This document shows, one piece after another, positions 17,223 through 24,257 of a stretch of DNA of 24,257 nucleotides (positions are counted from its first letter, which is position 1; every line of letters starts with the position of its first letter). The DNA comes from Didymodactylos carnosus (Eukaryota > Rotifera > Eurotatoria > Philodinida > Philodinidae). A program made the position numbers and the translations under genes. Below the pieces are notes generated by a model. That model was not told where the DNA came from, ran no database searches, and was given only the letters and a program-made list of their open reading frames with translations. Location: assembly GCA_905250885.1 (NCBI GenBank), contig CAJNOQ010002453.1, positions 1 to 24,257 of the forward strand. The letters run 5' to 3'.

Positions 17223-18340
17223 TTTTAAAAGGTTTTCTGAAGACCCGGTTTTCAATAAAAACCTCTTTCAAGATCTCTAAAAATTTTGAAAGTGTTTTCA
17301 TCGGATTTGCCATCATTTTCTAGCTATAAACCCAAAGTTTGTTTGACTTTGCAACAAAACTGACGATTTCATTCGCAGATCACTTGCCCGATTTTAGGGA
17401 AAAAGCACCTATTGCACGATATATGCAATATCTCCAAAAAGAAAGGGCGCTGTGCCAAACGGATACGTAACTTTTGTCTCACAGTTCGGGCGAGTGGAAT
17501 GGCGGAAAAATATCCCTAGTTCCCTGCAGACATCTTTTGTCACTGATTTTTAGTCAATGAATGGCATAGTGCACATCAAATTAGGTGCGAATTCGAATGT
17601 TGAAATGCATTTAATACTCGAGAACCACTGGTATAAAAACAGGCGATCTTTCGTTTGAGGGAGTTACCAACGAATTTTTTCTACTGAAATTTTGCATAAA
17701 AATAGCAAAAAAGTATGGTGATCTGCAAGGTAAAGAGTCACTTTAAGTATGTGCACCCGCGAGCGAAGTGACACTTGCTTGCAGTCTAAATGTTGAATTA
17801 AGTTCCAAAGTCTTCCTTGTAAACAAGATCTTTTTGTCATAGTTTTCTTTTTCTGTCAAGCTCAGTGAAATGAGACGTCTCTGATCCGAGTTTGATTGTT
17901 GTTTCAATTAGATTTGATTTTAGCTGTGTTGATAAGACTCAAGCTGATATAAGCTTTATTCTTTCAGAATACAAACTGAAAAATATTCTATTATAGTATT
18001 CTAAACTAAAACTATCGAAAAACACAAAATCAATTTTGTACGAATAGAGATTCGAATATATGAACTTAGCTTTGCAGTAAACTGAAAACTAAATCGACTG
18101 TTCTGTGTCTATTCTGTACAACGATTGACGTTGTGCAATCGACTCGAGCTATGTAAGACTCAAGTTATGTGAGGTTTTAGTCACGCTTGTTTGAATTAGC
18201 TATTATTTTGTTGATTCATTTTACTAACAACAAGTAGTTAGTGAATAGCAGTAGGAGTAGCAGACACAACATTCTGAAATATGGATATCTTATACAACAA
18301 ACGCGCATAGAGAGTTTAGAAGGAACAAATACTATAACGT
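17223..18340. other. Nothing recognised apart from one GC patch
   Basis: No coding frame or strong pairing seen. CACCCGCGAGCGAAGTGAC followed by CTTGCTTGCAG (17753-17785) resembles a worn version of the Helitron-like terminus at 870-919. Confidence 0.3.
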
Positions 18341-18354
18341 TAGATCATAGAAAG

Positions 18355-19244
18355 CAGCGCTGGAACCGGTTGGAAAACGAGAAACCGGTCCGATCCGCCG
18401 GTTGAAATGTAACTCCAAACCGGTGAAAAACTGGCGTATTCAAATCGACTTGCTGGAAAAAAGTTCGACTCAGAACTTCTGAGTCAAAAAAAGGGTATGT
18501 ATTACATACCCTCTTTATGGGTTGATACCGTCGTTTGTTTCAAACGACTGATGATGTCCAAATAATTTGCCGGCGTAAGGTGTACGACATTATGTCCTAT
18601 ACTAGAGTCAAGTAAAGCTTGTAGCCGTTTATAATAATCAAATGATTTATCATACTCTTTAAGATTTTCATAACAGACTTCGATGCTAGTAGTACAGTAG
18701 TATCGGAGTTTGTTATGAAAATCTTAGAGAAGAACTGCAAGTAATTTGTTCGGCTAGAATATTCTCGATATCCGGCTTTCAAAATGGAACATGTGTCGTG
18801 AATCGTACCGGTTGCAGATATCTTTTCCATATATTTGCTTTGAGTTTGATTAAATCGGATCGTTACATGAAATTCTCTCAAATATACCACCAAACCACTT
18901 CTGAGTCGAACTACTAGTCGTCATCAGCCATGCGTTGACTTTTCTTCCTTCCTTCTACTATTCTTTGCTTATATTTCAGCCATTCCAATTGATAGTTATT
19001 CTACAGAAACGCTCTTTTACATTGCAGGCATTTTCAAAAGGCATACCTGAAACTTAGCAATTCTTTGCCATTCTATCTACTCTGACAGAGAAAGGCATAA
19101 ACATTATTTCCGCGAAAAAATAGGGTGAAAAGAGGAGACTTTTTCAAAGTTTTCAACCGGTGAATTTCTGGTCTCCACCGGCCCGGTTGAGTTTCTGAAG
19201 CGGTCCAGTCCGGTCCGGTCGGACCGGTACCCGTTTCAGCCCTG
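18355..19244. mobile_element. hAT-like non-autonomous element, motif island F (CCGGTCCGG)
   Basis: The left terminus CAGCGCTGGAACCGG and the right terminus read from the other strand, CAGGGCTGAAACGGG, match at 12 of 15 bases. The flanks ATAGAAAG (18347-18354) and ATAGAACG (19245-19252) agree at 7 of 8. An 8-bp target duplication and CAGGG-type ends are hAT hallmarks. Both arms (18355-18440, 19155-19235) consist of degenerate ACCGGTCC units. No transposase is recognised inside; the 98-codon minus-strand frame at 18597-18893 matches nothing I know and overlaps a hairpin. Confidence 0.75.
18461..18912. mobile_element. Possible nested inverted-repeat element inside the hAT-like element
   Basis: AGTTCGACTCAGAACTTCTGAGTC at 18461-18484 is itself nearly palindromic and faces CTTCTGAGTCGAACT at 18898-18912. 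Inside are AGGGTATGTATTACATACCCT (18492-18512), GTCGTTTG-TTT-CAAACGAC (about 18530-18548) and a 33-bp-arm hairpin at 18659-18727 (TAAGATTTTCATAACAGACT ... TTTGTTATGAAAATCTTA). Nested insertion is inferred from the terminal pair; no target duplication was established. Confidence 0.45.
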
Positions 19245-19427
19245 ATAGAACGAGATAAATAATAATAAGTAATTTTTTTCATGCAGCAGTGATTTTTATA
19301 GAAACGAACACATTGTTTTATCTGCATAAATGTTGCTACATACTTCTTTTTCCCATGACAATGTACATAGGAGAGAGAAGACACTGTTTACATGATAGAA
19401 CACGTTATTTGCTCAAATAACCCTCAG

Positions 19428-20379
19428 TACACTCTAAAAAAAAGCGTTTTCTCGGAAACTGGAAGTGGTTCGGAAACTCTTTCGGAAACTCTTTTAGGTT
19501 TTGGAACTGTAATACGAAACCCCTGGCGGTTTTGCAAGTGACTTTGGAAACCGAAAGGGTATTTTGGAATACGGTACAGGGTATCCGAACTGTCGGAAAC
19601 CGAACAGATATTTGAGGAAAATGTTCGAAAACGGAAAAGGTATCCTCCGAAGCCGAAAGAGTATTATCCGAAACCCTTTTGGAACCTAAACTTTCTTTAA
19701 AAGCTTGGTGGGTACCCGAATATATCCTTTTCAGTTTGTGAGAATACCCTTTTCGGTATCTGGGAATGTTTCTACAAAACACTTCGGTTTTGGAATCCTT
19801 TGCGTTTCCGAGAGAACCCTTTGTTTTAAGTTTTTTTATCTATGACGCAAAGTTCAGTCGCATCACAAAAAGCTGATCGTCAGAGTATCGACAATTTGTC
19901 TCTTGCAAAAACTTAATTGGTAAATGAAGCAACGCTTACTAGGACATGAAATACCTCAGTATATCTGCCGTTTTATCGCTAATGGGAATCCTCACCTGGA
20001 GCGAGTAATAATGATGAGTGTTTGTTGTCCTTTCATCAAACTAGATGCGAAAACGCAATAGTAATAGCCATACAGACTACAATATAAAACAGGTAAGATA
20101 GATAAGTATTTTTAGCAAATCCGTTTGGAAACCCTTTTTCGACGGTTTCCGAAAATGAAACTATATGAAACGGATAAACGTTTTCGAGAGTTCGGAAACC
20201 TTTTTTTTCGACGGTTTCCGAGGAAAAAGTAGAACGCGAAGAAAATGGGTTTCCGAAGCAGAAAAGGGTTTAGGAGAGCTCGGAAACCCTTTTCTCGGAA
20301 ACGGATAAGCGTTTCATATAGTTTCATTTTCGGAAACCCGTTAAACGTTTCCGAGAATACGTTTTTTTTTTAGAGTGTA
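19428..20379. mobile_element. TA-flanked mariner-like MITE, motif island G (TTTCGGAAACC)
   Basis: The left end TA-CACTCTAAAAAAAAGCGTTTTCTCGG and the right end (other strand) TA-CACTCTAAAAAAAAAACGTATTCTCGG are near-perfect terminal inverted repeats flanked by TA, the usual Tc1/mariner target. The arms (to about 19820 and from about 20118) are built of degenerate TTTCGGAAACC units with many variants. The core of about 300 bp is plain AT-rich DNA. No transposase. The open frames on its minus strand arise from the repeat array. Confidence 0.8.
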
Positions 20380-20385
20380 TAAAGA

Positions 20386-21020
20386 AAGAAACTGCTGCTA
20401 TTTGTTTTTATGTACAAATATAGTTCTACAAACAAACATATACAGCCTAGACGAGAGGAGAGAAAGGTAGTTCTTCATTCACGTTACAGAATATTCTTGA
20501 ATGAGTAAAGAATGTTCATAGTTGAAATAATTGAAGAAAAGGATTTTCTCAAGGTATAAAAAAGTTTATTGGTTTGAATACACTTTAGTCTATTGTTGAT
20601 AAACAAGTAGTATTCGCTTGAAATACCGAGAAGACTTTTTATCAAGAACGTACGTACTATCTTTATGATTAGTTTTTGGATGCTGAACCGTCATTTAGCG
20701 GAGCAAAAGTATTTTATGCTTCAAGACTTTTTCTAGTATTACGCGATATGAAGAAACTTACCATTAAAATATGATGAATCTTAGATAGTCTAAGACTTGT
20801 ACTAATTCTTTGGTCAAATTTGCGTGTTCGAATCTCAGTCTATGTCTGCTTTCTTTTCTACACAAGAACCAACTATGTTTAATGTGAATCTAGCACATTA
20901 AATATAGTCGGTTTAAATTTGGAAAACATCACCGATAAAAAGAGATTTGCAGATCCACAGTTGTTATAGACAGCATAAACGCAACTGGCAAGCATATGAA
21001 AATGAGTTGTTGTCTAGAAA
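20386..21020. other. Nothing firmly recognised
   Basis: At 20786-20860 GATAGTCTAAGAC followed by GTGTTCGAATCTC has the spacing of RNA polymerase III A and B boxes, but the arms do not fold as a tRNA. Could be a tRNA-derived repeat head or chance. Confidence 0.25.
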
Positions 21021-21106
21021 AAAATTAATTTATAATTTTTTCTGTATCAAATTCAGTTTTGCAAACTTCCGAAAAAAAGATTGATAGAATAAACTCACTT
21101 TTTGCT

Positions 21107-21650
21107 TCATGAAATAGATATTGAATGTACAATAAAATCGGGAGAAAACACAGTCTAAATACACAGGTAAAAAATGATGAAGTGAGGGTTGTCATCAGTT
21201 TATCAAACTTATAAATGCCAACTGTGATCATGTAACACTCGCGAATGTCTCATTGTCTTCAGTGTTACACCACGAAGCCAATATATGATCATAATAACGA
21301 ATAAAATATGTATATATTTTGTTATTGTCATAAATATATATGGAATCGACAATACATCGAAAGTTTTCAGAATAAATACAGCCGATTCGATAAAAAAACA
21401 ATTAATTGTCAGTAAAGCAACTGCCAAATAGGCATACAATTTCGATTGTTTCCGTTTACAAATGGTAAATTTGTAATATGCGCCTAATGACAGAATCCAG
21501 AAATACCAAATGAATGTAGATATAAACATTATAATGCAATAAAATAACATTACAGATAAATAAAAGTTACATACAACAGTTGTCGATGTTGCATTTGATG
21601 AACATTTGTGGCCGAAAACTAAATAAATATGCAGATCAAGAATCAATCTA
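21107..21650 (-). CDS. C-terminal exons of a multi-pass membrane protein
   Basis: On the minus strand, after GAGAATTTTAG (acceptor-like), the frame is open from 21650 with no ATG near its start, so this is an internal or last exon. It reads LILDLHIYLVFGHKCSSN and then at least three hydrophobic spans: about residues 24-56 (NFYLSVMLFYCIIMFIST and on), 70-92 (YAYLAVALLTINCFFIESA) and 99-124 (PYIFMTITKYIHILFVIMII), separated by the basic KFTICKRKQSK. Two endings are possible. Unspliced, it stops at 21209. With a 114-bp GT-AG intron (21268-21155, acceptor TTTTTTACCTGTGTATTTAG) it ends LRG-TVFSPDFIVHSIS at 21107. Texture suggests a receptor- or channel-like protein; family unknown. Confidence 0.5.
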
Positions 21651-21889
21651 AAATTCTCATAGACACACAGTGGACAATCACGTGGGCATTAGGTGAAAAA
21701 ATGAAGGTGAGATTTGTTGAGATATGAATAATGTCCAATATACTTTAGCTAATGACGAACTTTTTGATCCGGAAATTTTTTTTCTAACTCTCTAACTTAC
21801 TTGAAAAGTGCATTTTTTCATAGAAGGTAGAAAGAGTCAAGGAATAAATCATACATGTTCTGAAAGTAGAGCTCGTGGTCTACCTCTAA

Positions 21890-22210
21890 GTGAAAAAAAA
21901 TGAGCGTGATTTCGCAAGTTCCTGCGGGAAAAATGAAACATTTTCACGCGGGAAGTGAAAGTCTTCTGCGGGGAAAAAGCACTTTTTCCGCCGCATTCTG
22001 TAGGAATCTCTTGAAAATCTGAAGAATTCCGTTCTTTTCTTAGGGAAAATTCCCGCCAAGTTTAAGGCATTCACGACGAAAAATCTCGGCAGAATTCTTC
22101 TCTTTTCCCGATGTAGAAGAATTCCGCAGAAATTTTTCATTCGTGAATGTCTTATACTCGGCGGGAATTTTTGCGCAGAATTCTGCGGAAACATTTTCTG
22201 CAGAAAAAGA
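21890..22210. repeat. Motif island H (TTCTGCGGGAAAA / GCAGAATT) with a long hairpin
   Basis: Degenerate units of TTCCCGC, GCAGAATTC and CTGCGGGAAA in both orientations. At its centre 22047-22169 folds into a hairpin with arms of about 50 bp (AATTCCCGCCAAGTTTAAGG with its partner, and CATTCACGACGAAAAAT with its partner) around a 12-base loop. Weaker copies of the motif trail to 22350 and reappear at 22640-22705. No terminal repeat with target duplication was assigned. Confidence 0.65.
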
Positions 22211-22394
22211 TTTTCACGGTTGTCTCGCTTTTCATCTCATCTCTCATCATGCCGTCCACTTTTCTCATCTTATATATCGTAGTCAGCCTCACTCTACTTA
22301 GTTTTCCTGCAGAAGACTTACTTTTTCCGCACAGTATTATGCGCGGGATGTTTACTTTTTGCGCAGAGTTGACGAATAATCTTGAATTTTTGTA

Positions 22395-22466
22395 GGTTTG
22401 AACACGGTACCTTCGAATTGCATGACAAACACTTTCCCATTAAGCTATCGCGAATATGCTACAATC
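22395..22466 (-). ncRNA. tRNA-like relic or pol III promoter (SINE head candidate)
   Basis: On the minus strand TAGCTTAATGG matches the tRNA A-box consensus and GTGTTCAAACC resembles a B box about 40 bases later. A D-arm (GCTT/AAGT) can form, but the anticodon and acceptor stems do not close, so this is not a functional tRNA. A tRNA-derived repeat is the best reading. Confidence 0.3.
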
Positions 22467-22916
22467 AGATAGATTTTGTATATATATCGAGAAAAAAGTC
22501 AACTTTTACCTATTTTACTTTTGTGCATCGTTTTTATGGATTGTGCACTCCAACAAATTAACAATTCTTACTAATTTTTGTTTTACTAACAACTTTTAAT
22601 TAACTATGGCTTCATCCGTGGTATTTTTATACGGGAAGATCAAAATTCCTGCGGAACAAATGGAATTTTTTGAATATCGATTTGCACGCAGAATTTTCGC
22701 GCAAATTCTTCGATCGAGTGACCAGGTACACGAATCTCCTGATTCGACTAGATTGCTCTAATTTTAGAGTTTCCTCCTGGTAAAAATTCTGCTGATATTA
22801 AGAGCTTATTTTAAAGATTTTTTGCTGTTTTCTCCTTTTCAACATGTGTTGCGTTTATCTCCATAAAAATAGCAGCTATCCATTTTAATAAACCATGAAC
22901 CAAGTTTCGCACAAAT

Positions 22917-23172
22917 GAAGCATTTTGCAGCAAAAGTCTAAATGCAAAAGTTGTTCAGAATCAAATCCTCTGGATTATGAGCGAAGAATTTTTTGAAATT
23001 CTTTAAACTCGATTTCTAAATTTTAATTTTAGAAATTTTTCAGTTTTTAAAACCGTGTTTTCGTATTTAAAAATCAAGTTTAAAGAATTTCAAAAACGCC
23101 CTCGTTCATATTTCTTTGAAGAATTTGATCCTGAACAACTTCTGCATTCAGGTTTTTGCTACAAAATGCTTG
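22917..23172. repeat. Inverted repeat with about 100-bp arms
   Basis: 22918-23022 pairs with 23064-23172. Shared blocks are AAGCATTTTG, AGTTGTTCAG, GATCAAAT-like and TTTTTGAAATTCTTTAAAC, with a diverged middle. The loop contains a further small AT palindrome (ATTTCTAAA ... TTTAGAAAT). The short open frames on both strands here are consequences of the palindrome. Confidence 0.7.
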
Positions 23173-23289
23173 AAATAAATTTGCCATACAAGGAGAGAAA
23201 AAGTTTAAATTTAAAAGATCCCATAAGGCGAAAACGTTTCGTTGTTTAAATCCTAATAAACAGTTAAAATACGAAGTCTTCAAATACAC

Positions 23290-24150
23290 AGCTTCTCAAC
23301 TTAGACCTTCATGCATTTGTACTTCGCTGAGCTAGTGTGTTCACTTAGCGTATGTTCCTATGAATCGACCACAATGATGGCAGAGAAAAGCGGCAATTCA
23401 AACGTACAGTACGGGTAATACTAAAACGCTGAATTTTTTACTGAATGCGGAATTGCTGAACTACGCTGATTGGCCGACTTCAAAACATGGATTTCTGCTG
23501 ATAAATTCAGGATTATGATCGATAGACATACTAATTTGTACTTTTCTGAAAAACTAAAAATGATACAAGGTTGATTCTTGCGGCAGTCTGTGTTTATAGA
23601 TTCTTGCGCACATTTCTGTTAAAAAACTTATTTCTAGAAGCTTTCCTTTCCTCAATAACTGCATTTTATCAACGTGACGCTGTGACACACTTTTTTGTCA
23701 GTGTATTTTCTGGCACTCAGCGACCTCAAAAGATTTTTATTTTTCCACAGATCTTTGTATATTCTCCCGATTAATGTGAAAATTGGGGCGGGAAACTTTT
23801 TTCACCGGCTGGAACTTGCCAGAAACCTGGAGAGCTCTGGAAGGCATAGGTTTGGATCAGAAAATTAACTTTCAAACAAAATGAGCCATTTTGTAGAGAA
23901 TTTAATTCTCTGTCGAATGATGCAATTTTTTAACTTTTTAAACAAATTTTCTAGGTCAGAAAATCGAAATTAAACTTTTTAAAAAATTTAAATTTAAAAA
24001 TTTTTGCTGAAAATTGTCAAGGAAAAAAATTTACTCATATTTTATGACCATCTATGCTATTATCTATTTCTATAATACATTGATGTATTTTATGGAAATA
24101 AATGTTCTATTTTTCCTCATTTCTTCTCTTGCTCTCTTCCCACGTTCCAT
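23290..24150. other. Nothing firmly recognised
   Basis: Contains ATGATGGCAGAGAAAAGCGG at 23374 running into a GGGTAATA donor-like site, which could be a first exon, but its phase does not match the exon at 24154. The rest is AT-rich with poly-A/T runs. Confidence 0.25.
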
Positions 24151-24153
24151 CAG

Positions 24154-24248
24154 TTAAACGCGCAGTTAGCTATGTCAGATTGAAGAAATACTATTTGACT
24201 GACTTAGTCTCCTTGGACTATACAACATGGATCATAAAGATTCGCTAG
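24154..24248 (+). CDS. Candidate terminal exon, unrecognised gene
   Basis: A long pyrimidine tract (24113-24145, CTCATTTCTTCTCTTGCTCT and on) leads to CCATCAG at 24147-24153. The following 95 bases are open in one frame (KRAVSYVRLKKYYLTDL, SLDYTTWIIKIR) and end with tandem stops TAG TAA. Natural residue mix and a strong acceptor support an exon; upstream exons were not found. A rival reading uses the ATG at 24227 followed by CTA|GTAAGT as a first exon running off the right edge. Confidence 0.35.
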
Positions 24249-24257
24249 TAAGTCGGG

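Noticed and set aside
18597..18893. 98-codon minus-strand frame as a transposase remnant
   Set aside because: It overlaps a 33-bp-arm hairpin and shows no hAT dimerisation or zinc-finger motif.
19405..20327. Open frames of 125 and 71 codons on the minus strand
   Set aside because: They fall in the TTTCGGAAACC arrays of the MITE and have repeat-driven composition.
20786..20860. tRNA gene suggested by GTGTTCGAATC
   Set aside because: T, anticodon and acceptor stems cannot be formed; at most a tRNA-derived repeat.
22055..22161. Central hairpin of island H as a rho-independent-type terminator or microRNA
   Set aside because: The genome is eukaryotic, arms of about 50 bp with island motifs fit a foldback repeat, and no T-run termination context exists.
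4590..22350. CRISPR-like array interpretation of the repeated islands
   Set aside because: Units are degenerate, in both orientations, with no regular spacers, and the sequence is from a eukaryote.

Overview
The window looks like AT-rich animal (metazoan) DNA from a gene-poor, transposon-littered stretch. Evidence is an intact SET/MYND-domain (SMYD) protein gene, short GT-AG introns of roughly 90-115 bp, a decayed Penelope-type reverse transcriptase and a decayed integrase-derived protein. A bdelloid rotifer would fit (compact introns, many transposon families at low copy, Penelope-like elements), but that is inference and not shown by any single sequence.

Layout. 1-547 is the 3' end of an unrecognised gene running in from the left edge. 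548-4400 holds decayed repeats: a possible Helitron terminus (870-919), a large nested inverted repeat (1105-2395), several broken coding fragments, a Penelope-like RT relic (3030-3257), and a 227-bp direct duplication with a single N where its first copy ends. 4590-6660 is repeat sequence. 7211-8080 is a broken KRBA2/SCAND3-like (GINGER-type) integrase protein split by a small element with a 7-bp target duplication. 8138-8494 is a two-exon fragment of an unknown gene, convergent with the only clearly intact gene, a SMYD-type methyltransferase (8560-9795, minus). 10269-12018 holds degenerate coding sequence, cut once by a 129-bp insertion with an 8-bp target duplication. From 12380 on, the window is mostly inverted-repeat elements separating exon-like pieces (14278-14391, 14597-14764, 15596-15878 with 16928-16973, a multi-pass membrane protein on the minus strand at 21107-21650, and a terminal exon at 24154-24248).

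The most striking property is a series of motif islands. At least eight separate stretches are each saturated with their own short, degenerate, mostly GC-rich and often palindromic word. The words include AACCCGA, GTAGTG, GGATCCTA, GGGAATCCCG, GCGATCGC, CCGGTCCGG, TTTCGGAAACC and TTCTGCGGGAA. Several islands are clearly the bodies of non-autonomous transposons, and the terminal signatures belong to different superfamilies: an hAT-like element with 8-bp duplication, a TA-flanked mariner-like MITE, a 7-bp-duplication element and a long foldback element. In two cases (the small element at 7534 and the foldback at 15879) removing the island rejoins an open reading frame. Independent filling of unrelated elements with private motifs is not explained by ordinary transposon structure and is the best candidate here for something undescribed.

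Apart from the SMYD gene, most coding calls are fragments recognised by open frame, codon texture, splice-like borders or partial motifs, and are marked as such.
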